A stretch of DNA of 64,000 bases, taken from contig DANY01000033.1 in the NCBI GenBank assembly GCA_002501655.1, positions 1 through 64,000 on the forward strand, written 5' to 3'. Under the pieces are notes generated by a model that was not told where the DNA came from, did not search any database, and was given only the letters and a program-made list of their open reading frames with translations. Shown here in pieces: positions 52,229-61,290 of the stretch. Each line of letters opens with the position of its first letter. Positions within the stretch are counted from its first letter, which is position 1. This DNA comes from Methanoculleus sp. UBA303 (lineage in GTDB: Archaea > Halobacteriota > Methanomicrobia > Methanomicrobiales > Methanoculleaceae). The position numbers and the translations under genes are program-made.

Positions 52229-54407
52229 ATGGTCGATAGACAGACAGAGAAGAATCTTGCAGAGATACTCGGGATTTTACAGGAGCACCCGGGCGGACTG
52301 AGTATAAGCGATATCGCAACTCTCTTCCCGATGAACCGGAACTCGGTCTCGAAATACCTCGCGATACTGCAACGGCAGGGATCGGTCGATATGCGGCTGG
52401 TCGGCGCGGCAAAGATCTACTGCCCGACCCGGCGCCTGCCGGTCGCAGCCGTCCGCCGGTTCTGCTCCCCGAACCTCATCGTCGTCGACCACAACCTGGA
52501 GGTCCTGGAGGTATCCGACACGCTCGCGGGCATCCTCAGGACGACGCCTGAGGCTCTCACCTCCCGTCCGGTTTCGGTTCTGTTTTCCGGTACGTCTTCA
52601 GATGATGTTGCCTCCCTGCTCAGGAGGGCTCTCTGGGGAGAAGAGGGGACCTTCCGGTGGCGCCCGGGCTCTCGCAGGGGTGCCGCCTCCTTCCGGTTCT
52701 CCCTGATCCCCACCGTGCTTGAGACCGGCAGGCCTGCGGTCTCGCTCGTTATGGATAAGGTCCCGGAGGGGAGTGGTCCGGGAGAAGAGCGCCTGCTTGA
52801 GGCGTTGCGGCAGGAAGCACTCCGGGAAGACCGGGCCGAAGGAATCGTCCGCGTCTCGCCGGACGGGCGTACCAGGTGGGCCGACGAGGTCTACTCTCGG
52901 GTGGCGGGGAAGAGCGGGGACGACCTCGTCGGGAGGCAATTCCGCCCGTCGCTTGTCGAGGGAGAGAGAGCGGCGTGGCAGAAGTTTGTCCGGGGCCTCA
53001 CGCCAGATAACCCGTCGGCGACGACCGACTGCAGGATGGTCATGCCGGACGGGAGCACCCGCTGCTACCGCTGGAGGGGTCGGGCGCTCTGCGGCCCTGA
53101 AGGCGAGATCCTCGAGTACCAGTACATCTGCTCTGATATCCACGGATTCAGGGTGCTCGAGGAATCCCTGCGCCGGCAACAGCAGGCCCTTGAGCAGGAG
53201 GCAAACAGCCGGGCGGCCGCACTCAGGGAGAGCGAGGAGCGGTTCAGGGCGATCTTCGAGGAGTCGCCCGCCGGGATGGCGATCTGCGGCATGGACGGTG
53301 CCGTGGTTCGCGTCAACCGTGCGCTTCTCGAGATTTTAGGCGTCCTGGACCTGGACGGGATCGAGGGGAAGAACGTCTTTGCAGGTCTGCAGATCCCCGC
53401 GGAGGTGCCGGCCTGCCTCCTGGGCGGAAAGACGGCCCGGTTTACTATTCCGTATTCCCGGAAAAATTACCACCACTCCAGTTGTTGCGATATGTCGGAC
53501 GATCCGGAGATGATCTGCCTGGAGAGTGTGGCATCGCCGGTACTCTCCGGAGAGGGGGGTGTACCTTCCGGATTCGTGCTGCAACTCTGCAACGTGACCG
53601 GGCAGAAGAAGGTGGAAGCTGTTATTAAAGAGGCCGAATCGCGGTACCGGAACCTCTTTGAGACACTGGCCGAAGGCGTCATCTACCTGGGGGATGACGG
53701 CAGGATCATCGATGCCAATCCTGCCGCCGAACGCATACTCGGGTATTCACTCTCGGATATGCAGGGTAGAACCGAGAGTGAACTCCGGTGGCGGTTTATC
53801 GGTGAGGACGGCACCGGGTACCCAGGATACCTGCTCCCGCATATGGCAACCCTGGCAACCGGCATACCGGAGAGAAAGACCCTTGGCATCTTCAACCCCC
53901 GGGAAGGCGGGTACCGCTGGCTTGATCTCCTTACCGTTCCCCGTTTCCGGCCCGGCGAAGAGAACCCGTTCCAGGTTATCACCATCTTCTGCGATATTAC
54001 CGGGCAAAGAGAGGTCGAGGCGGCACGGGCGGAGAGCGAAAAGCGGTACCGGATATTGACCGAGTCGCTGCCGGACGTCGTCTTCCTGCTCGACCCGGAT
54101 GGGCGCCTGCTCTACGTTAACTCGTCCGGGGCGCGGATGCTGCACCGCCCCCGGGAAGATATCCTCGGGAAGAGTCTCCCCGATCTCTTCCCGGGCGGCC
54201 AGGGTGCAGACTACCGCCGGAACGTCGCGTCGGTGGCGGCTACCGGCACGATCAAAAACAACGTAAGCCGGCTGCCGTTGCCGGATGGTGAGGTCTGGTA
54301 TGATATGCGGCTCATCCCGGTCCGCGCGGACGACGGGACGTGCCGCTACGTGATGGGCGTCGCCCGCGACATCACGGCATCGAAACGGGCGGAGGAGACG
54401 TTGCGGA
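52229..54407 (+). pseudogene. HTH-PAS multi-sensor protein, 5' part, interrupted by a tnpB element
   Basis: The ATG at 52229 (MVDRQTEKNLAEILGILQEHPGGLSISDI) begins an N-terminal winged-helix domain (to about 75: LFPMNRNSVSKYLAILQRQG). A short VRRFCSPNLIVVDHNLEVLEV sensor and at least four PAS domains follow, with a coiled linker near residue 320. The frame runs on to a stop at 54430, but from 54408 the sequence is insertion-element DNA. The intact protein would have had about 1,000 residues. It is a clear paralogue of the 57749 gene. No kinase domain is seen, so the HTH may couple PAS sensing directly to DNA. Confidence 0.85.
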
Positions 54408-55579
54408 TTGACACTCTCCCCGGGCTTTAGCCGGGAGATTCTTGCTTCGTTGACCGGAACTTGCACCACCAGAATTGGCGGTGTAGTGGTTCTGATCTCC
54501 ACAAGCGTAGATTCGGGTGTGCCCCACCCTACGGCTGCTCGTTTCAGAATATTCTGCGCGGCGTTCAGATCTCGCGGGACAGTGTATCCGCAGACCGGGC
54601 AGGAATGGGTTCGCTGCGCGAGATCCTTCTTTTCGCGGTGCCCGCAGAGGAAACAGTCCTGGGTCGTATAGGCCGGATCTATGAGGTGGACATACGTACC
54701 AGCATTCGCAGCTTTGTAGCGTATGAACTCCCGGGCCTTGTACCACGCGGCATCGAGAATAGATTTAGATCTGCCGCGGAGTTTCGCATCCAGCGACTCA
54801 ACCATCGGCCTGATGTCCAGGTGTTCCAGGGCGATGTGATCGTATCGATCAACATAGTATCGGCTCCACTTGTGCAGGAAGTCGTTCCTCCGGTTCTCCA
54901 CCTGCTCGTGGATCCGGGCAACCGCGACCCGTTGCTTGCGGCGGTTCCTGCTGCCCTTCACTGCCCGGGATAACTTTCTCTGAGCACGCCGGAGTCGCTT
55001 CGCCGACTTCCTGACGTTATGCGGGTGCTCGAAGACCACTCCGTCGGTATCGGTGGAGAAGTTCTCCAGGTTGAGGTCGATCCCGACCGCCCGGGTACCG
55101 GTCGTCGGCTCGGGCGTGTCCGGAGTCTCGGAGATGATCGCCACAAACCACTTGTGAGCAGGCGTGTGCTTGATCACGATCTGCTTGATCCGCCCGGGTA
55201 CCGGGCGGCTGAGTTCGATCCGCATCTCTCCGATCTTGCTCAACCGGAGGCGGTTGCCCGTGAGCTTGAACCCGGTCGAATCAAATTCCATCGAGTGCAC
55301 CCACTTCTTCCGGAGCTTGCCGACCTTTCTCCCCTTCGCTTTCATCGCTCTCAGGGCTCGGAGGCTGGAGACGATCCGGTGGATCACTTTCTGGAGGACG
55401 TGGCTCTGCACCTCTTTCAGTTCCGGGTGCTGTTTCTTGAGTTCCGGTAAAAGAGAGTCCCGAAAGACGTTGTTGTCGAGACAGTGGTTCCGTACAAAGG
55501 TGCATCTCGCAAACCCGGTGAACAGCTGGTGCTCAACGGTGTGAGAGGGGTATGCACGGTAACGGGTGACGTGTCTCAT
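53747..55579 (-). CDS. tnpB: TnpB RNA-guided nuclease, frame running through the right end into host DNA
   Basis: The ATG at 55579 opens MRHVTRYRAYPSHTVEHQLF. The RuvC-like catalytic residues appear intact: AVGIDLNLENFSTDTDG (first Asp, about 167), IALEHLDIRPM (Glu), and the last Asp in TVPRDLNAAQNILKR (about 342). The zinc ribbon CFLCG then CPVCG (about 312-333) is complete. The TnpB part ends near residue 390, within the right-end hairpin (SRLKPGES). The frame has no stop there and continues antisense through the host gene to 53747, adding about 220 foreign residues. The omega-RNA would overlap the 3' end of the gene. Confidence 0.85.
   Translation of the reverse strand: MRHVTRYRAYPSHTVEHQLFTGFARCTFVRNHCLDNNVFRDSLLPELKKQHPELKEVQSHVLQKVIHRIVSSLRALRAMKAKGRKVGKLRKKWVHSMEFDSTGFKLTGNRLRLSKIGEMRIELSRPVPGRIKQIVIKHTPAHKWFVAIISETPDTPEPTTGTRAVGIDLNLENFSTDTDGVVFEHPHNVRKSAKRLRRAQRKLSRAVKGSRNRRKQRVAVARIHEQVENRRNDFLHKWSRYYVDRYDHIALEHLDIRPMVESLDAKLRGRSKSILDAAWYKAREFIRYKAANAGTYVHLIDPAYTTQDCFLCGHREKKDLAQRTHSCPVCGYTVPRDLNAAQNILKRAAVGWGTPESTLVEIRTTTPPILVVQVPVNEARISRLKPGESVNPQRLLRPFRCRDVAGDAHHVAARPVVRADRDEPHIIPDLTIRQRQPAYVVFDRAGSRHRRDVPAVVCTLAAREEIGETLPEDIFPGAVQHPRPGRVNVEQAPIRVEQEDDVRQRLGQYPVPLFALRPCRLDLSLPGNIAEDGDNLERVLFAGPETGNGKEIKPAVPAFPGVEDAKGLSLRYAGCQGCHMREQVSWVPGAVLTDKPPPEFTLGSTLHIRE
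54408..54445 (-). ncRNA. Probable 3' scaffold end of the TnpB omega-RNA
   Basis: In TnpB systems the guide RNA scaffold is made from the element's right end, and the guide is the flanking DNA. Here the right-end hairpin (54415-54435) and TCAA at 54408 would be followed by a guide reading TCCGCAACGTCTCCTCCG, antisense to the interrupted sensor gene. This is inferred from the family. Confidence 0.45.
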
Positions 55580-55659
55580 TGACGGGACCAATAGAGGGAT
55601 TGGGCCTCATCAGTCTATACGATATGCCGTGCGGGGGGATTCGTGAACGGACCAAAGGG

Positions 55660-55705
55660 CGCAATTCTCCCCATGGCTCAAGCCGGGGGCTTGCTTGCAC
55701 CCCTT
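55660..55705. repeat. Second copy of the right-end-like hairpin block near the tnpB 5' side
   Basis: CTCCCC-ATGGCTCAAGCC-GGGGGCTTGCTTG (about 55668-55695), then CCCCTTGAACC, matches in the same orientation CTCCCC-GGGCTTTAGCC-GGGAGATTCTTGC (from 54415) followed by GTTGACC. The pair flanks tnpB as an imperfect direct repeat of about 40 bp. Either this element has related ends or an older right end is nested here. Confidence 0.5.
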
Positions 55706-55725
55706 GAACCCCAGTTTTCTGTCAT

Positions 55726-56586
55726 GCGGAACGGTTCAGGAGGATATTTGAGGATTCCCCCACCGGGATCGCGGTCTGCGATCCCCGGGGGGTGCTGCTC
55801 CACGTCAACCGGGCCTGCCTCGAACTCTTCGGGATCGCCCGTCTCGACGATGTACGGGGGATCAACCTCCTGCAGGCCTGCAGGGCGCTCGGGAACTGCG
55901 AGGTGCAGTTACCCGGAGATGCGGCGACCCCGCTTGAGTGCCGCATCGACTTCGACCAGATCCGCAGCCGGGATCTCCTCCCAACGGCCCAGACCGGGTC
56001 CATCCACATCGGGGGCGTCATCAGCCTGCTCAGGTCACCCGACAGTGGATCCCCGGACGGCTACCTCATCCAGATACACGATATCACCAGCCGCGTTCTG
56101 GCGGGAGGAGCACTCCAGGAGTCCTGTGACCGGCTGGCCGGCATCGCCAGGCATCTGCCCGATGCCATGTTTGCAATCGACCGGAAGGGAGTCGTCACCA
56201 CCTGGAACCTGACGATGGAGGATCTAACCGGGATCCCCGCAGAGGAGATGCTCGGCAAAGGAAACTATGAGTATGCCCTCCCGTTTTACGGAAAGAGGAC
56301 TCCCATGCTCGCGGATAAGGTACTAAAACCCGATGAGATACTCCGGAACCGGTACCGTTCCGTCACGTATGCCGAGGGGAACGGCATCACCGCAGAGACC
56401 GTGATATCGCCCCACAGCGGTGATTCGCCACGGACATGGTGGGTGAGGGCCGCCCCGCTCTACGACGGCAGGGAGGAGGTTGCCGGTGCCATCGAGTCGA
56501 TCCGGGACATCACGGAACAGAGACGGGCCAAGGAAGTCCTGAAGAAGGAGAGGATCTTTACGAACACGGCCCTTGAGATACTCTGA
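55726..56586 (+). pseudogene. HTH-PAS multi-sensor protein, 3' part, also prematurely stopped
   Basis: Reading from GCG at 55726 gives AERFRRIFEDSPTGIAVCDPRGVLLHVNRA, the continuation of the PAS array. A PAS domain with ARHLPDAMFAIDRKGVVTTWNLTMEDLTGI (from about 56145) follows, nearly identical in layout to the 57749 paralogue. The frame ends LKKERIFTNTALEIL-stop at 56586, where the paralogue goes on with a last PAS domain, so the 3' end is also truncated. An ATG at 55792 could start a fragment, but no ribosome site supports it. Confidence 0.8.
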
Positions 56587-56750
56587 TGTGTTGCTGACCT
56601 CGATGCGCGGGGGCATCACAAGTAGTAGAACAGCCGGCGCCGATACAGGAGAGGCAGGCGGCGGGAGCAATACCTGCGCCGGGATCAACGGTCCTCCCCG
56701 CATTCCCGGTTTTATCACAGTGTCGCTCAGAACCTCCTGACGCCCTGCCC

Positions 56751-57473
56751 CTACGGGGTGATATCCCGGTAAACGGTCAGTATCTCTATGACGTTCCCGT
56801 CTCCGTCCACAAGAGGAGTGCTGTACCGGATCAGGGTGCGGGTTCCTGCAGGAAGGTCGAGCGTGACCTCCTCAAGTACCGTCTGCCCCTCCAGAGCCGC
56901 GTCCGCGATCTTCCGGGCGGTCCGGTCGAGAGATTCAAAGTCATGGACACTCATCGATTCCAGGGTTTTTCTCTCATACCCTGTCATCTGCAGGAACGCC
57001 TTGTTTACCGCCCGGAGGGTCATAGCCAGATCCCAGATGACGAGGGGCATGGGGTTCCCCTGGATCACCATCTCCGCCCTCCATTCTGCGGCCCGCGCCC
57101 CGGCAAGCAGAAGGTTTTCTCTGCTGGAATCCCGGATCGAGACCGGGATCACAACGGCATCGTCGATACGGGCGGCCGCGAGGGCGATCTCAGCATCGAA
57201 GGTCGTGCCGTCCGCCCGCCGGCACTGCCATGCAAACCTCCCGGGTCTGCCGCGTATCGCATCCAGGATACAGGCATGGATCGCTTCTTCGGATGCCCTT
57301 CCGTCCGGCTGCCGTGGGGGCGAGAACCAGGAGACATCCCGTCCAATGACCTCCTCCCGCCCGGCAACACCGAAGAGTCTGCCTGCGGCGGCATTTCCTT
57401 CGATGCACCTGCCGTTCTCGACCAGCAGTACCGCATCAGGCAGAGTATACAGTATTGCCCGATACCATGTCAT
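56751..57473 (-). CDS. PAS-only sensor protein, apparent truncated chemoreceptor
   Basis: From the ATG at 57473 (after GGAAGAGAAG) the 240-residue protein has two PAS domains: YRAILYTLPDAVLLVENGRC (1-110) and [30 protein letters not shown] (a helix-strand run at about 135-240). The second closely resembles the PAS domains of the MCP at 50108-51961 down to LTVYRDIT, but the protein stops there, where the MCP continues into HAMP and signalling helices. It has no output domain. It is divergent from the second HTH-PAS sensor, mirroring the MCP/sensor pair. Confidence 0.8.
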   Translation of the reverse strand: MTWYRAILYTLPDAVLLVENGRCIEGNAAAGRLFGVAGREEVIGRDVSWFSPPRQPDGRASEEAIHACILDAIRGRPGRFAWQCRRADGTTFDAEIALAAARIDDAVVIPVSIRDSSRENLLLAGARAAEWRAEMVIQGNPMPLVIWDLAMTLRAVNKAFLQMTGYERKTLESMSVHDFESLDRTARKIADAALEGQTVLEEVTLDLPAGTRTLIRYSTPLVDGDGNVIEILTVYRDITP

Positions 57474-57665
57474 CTTCTCTTCCAGTGGAGAGGGTTCCTG
57501 GCACAATTTGCTTCACATCCTTCTTTCCGGACCGGGCAAACGAACGGCTCCTCCTCCCCACCGTGCGTGTCGTCGTCGTGCCGCATCTTCGGATCCGGGA
57601 AGGAAGCTGTCTGCAAGCCTTCGTAACCTGGTAATCTCCTGGAGATGGTTTCAAATCTCCGATTT

Positions 57666-57686
57666 GCCATGCAAAGGCGCCATGCA
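57666..57686 (+). promoter_or_regulatory. Tandem GCCATGCA site upstream of the second HTH-PAS sensor
   Basis: GCCATGCA occurs at 57666-57673 and 57679-57686, again with a 13-bp period. Both sites are preceded by TTT at the first or second copy. The TATA-like TATTTATC starts at 57697, 10 bp further on, matching the geometry upstream of 52229. Confidence 0.55.
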
Positions 57687-57696
57687 ATATAGGAAG

Positions 57697-57704
57697 TATT
57701 TATC
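57697..57704 (+). promoter_or_regulatory. TATA box of the second HTH-PAS sensor gene
   Basis: GTATTTATC lies about 45-50 bp before the ATG at 57749, placing the start of transcription near 57728. Confidence 0.45.
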
Positions 57705-57748
57705 TGGACCTGCAGTATGTTGCATTGAAACCGGGTGCCGGTACGATT

Positions 57749-60295
57749 ATGGATATGGATTTGGTGGAAGTTACGGAGAAGATACGGGAACTCCTCAGGT
57801 TACACCCCGAAGGGTTGAGCATCACATCAATATCGTCCCTATCCAGGATAAACCGGAATACCCTCGTGAAGTACCTGGAGGTCGCGCAGAGCCAGGGCCT
57901 GGTCGGCATGCGGCAGGTAGGTGCGGCAAAGGTGTACTTCCCGGCAGATCGTATTCCGGTCTCGGCTGTGCGCAGGTTCTGCCGCCATTACATTATTCTC
58001 GATCACCTTCTCGATGTAATCGAAGTGTCCGCGTCGATGCCGGCCAGCCTGGGCATGCCTGCCGGGGAGCGCGGCACCGGACGCCGTATCGGTGATCTCT
58101 TCCCCGGCCTGCGGGGGATCGCCGATCTCGAGGCGCGGCTGCGCTCCGCGCTGCGGGGTGAGGAACAGACAGTGCTCTGGCAGACCGGCAAACACCAGGG
58201 CGAGAGGGTGTTTTCCGTCTCGTTCATACCTACGGTGCTTGAGTCCGGACGCCCGGCGATGTCCCTGGTCCTGGACGACGTCACGGAGAGCGATCGCAGC
58301 GGTGAAGGGGGCGAACTTGATGTGCTGCGGTCTCAGGCGCTCTTCGAGGACCAGAGTGAATATATCGTCAGGCTCTCCCCGGAGGGGTATATCTGGTGGG
58401 CAAACCCCGGCTACTGCAGGATGGCGGGTCAGGCGAAAGAAGATCTTGTGGGGCGGCGGTTCCAGCCACCGGTCACCGGGGACGAGAGAGAGCAGTGGAA
58501 CCAGCAACTCCGCTCTCTCACTATCGAGCACCCGGCAATGACGATCAGGTGCCGCATCAGCGCCCGGCATGGAGTGTCGCTGTGGCAATGCTGGACGTTG
58601 CGGGCGCTGTATGCTTCGTCCGGAAAGCTCCTGGAATACCAACTGGTGGGTCACGAGATCAGCGAATACATGACAACCCGGGGCGAACTCCTGCAATACA
58701 GGGAGGAACCCGGGAGACGGGCTCCGGCCTGGATTGTCGATCCCCGGGAGAGAGAATTTTGGTATTACGAGGATATCGCACACCGTGAACAGATCGAGAG
58801 CGCGTCGTGGTTTGCCCGGTTTGCCGTGGAGATGGCTACCGACGGCATCTGCTGGATCGATCTCTCCGGCCGCATACTCCATGCAAACCGTGCACTATGC
58901 GAGGATCTCGGGTATACTCGGGACGATCTGCGATTGCTGTATCTCCCGGAGATCGACGCCCGGTGTGACCGGGAGTCGCTTGAGCAGATGTGGGCGACAC
59001 TCCGACGCGAAGGCCGCTACCGTACCGGATCGATGCTGCGGAGGCTCGACGGAACGCTTCTTCCGGCCGGGATAACTGCAAAATACCTCAAATTGAACGG
59101 CAGGGAGTATTGTTGTGCAGCCTTCCAGCTCATCTCCGGGGCCGGGGCGACAGATGATGTCCAGTGGCGGAGCGAAGACCTGTTCAGGAAGGCTTTTGAC
59201 GAATTTCCGACCGGATTAGCGCTCTACGACCGGGAGGGCGCCCTGGTCCATGCCAATAAAACTTTCCAGGAACTCTCCGGCCCTCTCCCGACTTCAGGGA
59301 TCAAGTTATTCCAGTATCCCGGCCTCACCCGTGAAGAGATCAGCGTGCTGCAGCAGGGTCGCCGGGTCAGGTGTTCGCGTTCCATCGCCCACGGGGAGGG
59401 TAATCCCGGCATCATGCCCCTCGAAACGACCATCACCCCGCTATGCGACCTCCCAAAGCACCCTCCCCCGGGGTACCTGGTCAGGGTGCAGGAGCCCGAC
59501 GAGCAGGAAAAAACCGGAACTGCAGTTAGATCGCCCGGATACCTGCTGGAAGAGGCTATGCGGAATCTCCCGGAAGCAGTGTTTGCTATCGATCGCGACG
59601 GGAGGGTCATGGCCTGGAACCGGGCCATGGAGACGATGACCGGCATCAGTGCGGCCGATATGCTTGGGAAGGGGAACTACGAGTACTCACTCCCGTTCTA
59701 CCGGGGACGGGTGCCCATGCTCATCGACCGGGTGATCGGCTCCGACACCTCACCGGGAGACGGGTATGCCTGCTACATACGGGAGGAAGGAGATTGTCTC
59801 ATCGCAGAGAGGACCATCTCCCTGCCCGACGGATACTCGCGGGTGTTCAGGGAGAAAGCCGTTCCAATCTACGCTTGTGCAGGGAAGATCACCGGTGCGA
59901 TCGGGTTCGTCTACGACATAACGGCCCTGCGCCACACGGAGGAGTTGCTGAAACGGGAACGGATATTCAATACTGCCGTTCTCGAGACGATTGATGCCCT
60001 GGTCGTGGTTGCGGATGATGACGGCCGGATCGTGTGGTGCAACGAACGGTGCAGGGCGTTGACCGGGCATAAGGGGCACGATCTGACCAGCCGGCGGGTT
60101 CATGAACTCTTCGGCGGAGATCACGTGGATGCGGGACGGCTGTTCACCGGGCCGGGGTTGGTGAAGGACAGGGAACGGCCGCTGGTACGGTGGTCGCGCC
60201 GGACATTCATCCAGCCGGGTGCGGGAAGATTCGAGATCTATACCGGGATATACCCGGGCCCGGTTACCGATGAAGCGCTGGAAAAATCTGTATAG
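57749..60295 (+). CDS. HTH-PAS multi-sensor protein, intact paralogue, 848 aa
   Basis: The ATG at 57749 (or 57755) begins MDMDLVEVTEKIRELLRLHP. The winged-helix domain (to about 75: RINRNTLVKYLEVAQSQG, GMRQVGAAKVYFP) is shared with the interrupted gene at 52229. A series of PAS domains follows, including SEYIVRLSPEGYIWWANPGY (about 210), DGICWIDLSGRILHANRALC (about 370), DEFPTGLALYDREGALVHAN (about 485), LPEAVFAIDRDGRVMAWNRA (about 610) and a last one near 750. No histidine kinase domain is present. I infer a one-component DNA-binding sensor that may read the GCCATGCA pair. The TTG at 57725 adds eight residues. Confidence 0.88.
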   Translation: MDMDLVEVTEKIRELLRLHPEGLSITSISSLSRINRNTLVKYLEVAQSQGLVGMRQVGAAKVYFPADRIPVSAVRRFCRHYIILDHLLDVIEVSASMPASLGMPAGERGTGRRIGDLFPGLRGIADLEARLRSALRGEEQTVLWQTGKHQGERVFSVSFIPTVLESGRPAMSLVLDDVTESDRSGEGGELDVLRSQALFEDQSEYIVRLSPEGYIWWANPGYCRMAGQAKEDLVGRRFQPPVTGDEREQWNQQLRSLTIEHPAMTIRCRISARHGVSLWQCWTLRALYASSGKLLEYQLVGHEISEYMTTRGELLQYREEPGRRAPAWIVDPREREFWYYEDIAHREQIESASWFARFAVEMATDGICWIDLSGRILHANRALCEDLGYTRDDLRLLYLPEIDARCDRESLEQMWATLRREGRYRTGSMLRRLDGTLLPAGITAKYLKLNGREYCCAAFQLISGAGATDDVQWRSEDLFRKAFDEFPTGLALYDREGALVHANKTFQELSGPLPTSGIKLFQYPGLTREEISVLQQGRRVRCSRSIAHGEGNPGIMPLETTITPLCDLPKHPPPGYLVRVQEPDEQEKTGTAVRSPGYLLEEAMRNLPEAVFAIDRDGRVMAWNRAMETMTGISAADMLGKGNYEYSLPFYRGRVPMLIDRVIGSDTSPGDGYACYIREEGDCLIAERTISLPDGYSRVFREKAVPIYACAGKITGAIGFVYDITALRHTEELLKRERIFNTAVLETIDALVVVADDDGRIVWCNERCRALTGHKGHDLTSRRVHELFGGDHVDAGRLFTGPGLVKDRERPLVRWSRRTFIQPGAGRFEIYTGIYPGPVTDEALEKSV

Positions 60296-60322
60296 TGGCA
60301 GCGCGGCCGAACGGATCCCGCG

Positions 60323-61210
60323 TCATCGCCCGATCTTCAAGAGCATCTCCTCAAGCGTCGGGTAGTGCGACTCGATCCGATCGATCCCGGCGCCGTCGGC
60401 CGCAAGTGTCGCGGTCGTCCGGTTCAACTCCTCGACGGAGCATGCCTCGGCGAGGTAGCGGCCGTCTCGGACGGAGTACTCGACGGATGTGGTGAAGGCC
60501 GCCGGATCCGGGATCCGGAAGGAGATCTGATAGGTGATGGAACCGAAGATCTCCCGGAGTTCGGGCATGGTCCCTTTCGCCACCACCCTCCCCCGGCGCA
60601 GGATCAACACGAGGTCGCAGGCCTCCTCCACCTGGAAGAGGTTGTGCGCCGAGAAGATCACCGTCTTACCCCCTTCCCGAAGGCCTTTGACGTAGTCGAG
60701 CACCGACCGGGAGGTCATGGGATCGAGCCCGGAGGTGGGCTCATCATAGACGAGCAGGCCCGGGTCGTGCATCAGCGACCTTGCTATGGCAACCTTCCGC
60801 TTCATGCCCTTCGAGAGTTCCCCGATCTTTTTGCCGTCCGGTTCGAGCGCGAGCCCCGCGAGGAGGTCGTCACGCCGGGTCCTGATGGCGGCCCTCGACA
60901 TGCCGTAGATCTCGCCGAAGAACGCGAGATAGCCATCCACGGTCATCGTCTCGTAGAGCCGGGACTCCTCGGGGAGGTAGCCCAGGTTCTGCTTCAGGTC
61001 GAGCGGTCTTGCGACGACATCGATCCCGTCGATGACGAGGCTTCCTGCCGTCGGGGCGGTGAGGCCGGCCATGATCTTTAGGAGCGTCGTCTTCCCGGCC
61101 CCGTTATGCCCGATCACACCGAGTATCCGCGCGTCGTCGAGGTCGAACGTGACGCCGTCGAGGGCCGGGAAGTCGCCGTAGTGTTTGACAAGAGAGCGGG
61201 CCGTGATCAT
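60323..61210 (-). CDS. ABC transporter ATP-binding protein (ABC-2 type, NatA-like)
   Basis: The ATG at 61210 gives MITARSLVKHYGDFPALDGV, 295 residues. Walker A is GHNGAGKTTLL (about 37), the signature region is ELSKGMKRKVAIARSL (about 133), and Walker B is LLVYDEPTSGLDPMTS. The C-terminal domain is typical of exporters with ABC-2 permeases. It is transcribed away from the two permease genes that start at 61291 and 63093 and presumably energises them. The frame extends upstream to 61255 without a better start. Confidence 0.92.
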   Translation of the reverse strand: MITARSLVKHYGDFPALDGVTFDLDDARILGVIGHNGAGKTTLLKIMAGLTAPTAGSLVIDGIDVVARPLDLKQNLGYLPEESRLYETMTVDGYLAFFGEIYGMSRAAIRTRRDDLLAGLALEPDGKKIGELSKGMKRKVAIARSLMHDPGLLVYDEPTSGLDPMTSRSVLDYVKGLREGGKTVIFSAHNLFQVEEACDLVLILRRGRVVAKGTMPELREIFGSITYQISFRIPDPAAFTTSVEYSVRDGRYLAEACSVEELNRTTATLAADGAGIDRIESHYPTLEEMLLKIGR

Positions 61211-61290
61211 TGGGTATCCCCTATGTCTCCGATGCCTACTAATAGGTTGCTGCACAGAGATATGGTTCTCCGACGCCCTCCGGGATTACC

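Larger units (their letters stand above)
54408..55719 (-). mobile_element. tnpB-only IS200/IS605 (IS1341-type) element inserted in the HTH-PAS gene
   Basis: Host coding sequence stops after CGGA (54404-54407) and resumes by 55726 (GCG GAA CGG TTC: AERFRRIFEDSPTG). The frame change of the two halves is consistent with an inserted length that is not a multiple of three. The element carries one tnpB on the minus strand. The right end, in tnpB orientation, has a hairpin (CCCGG-CTAAAG-CCCGGG region, 54415-54435) and finishes GTGTCAA at 54408, like the TCAA right ends of this family. The left boundary is approximate. No tnpA is present, so movement would need one in trans. Confidence 0.8.

Noticed and set aside
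54404-55730. GCGGA at both edges of the tnpB insertion as a target-site duplication
   Set aside because: IS200/IS605 elements do not duplicate their target, and joining the two copies at GCGGA gives the wrong reading frame for the sensor protein.
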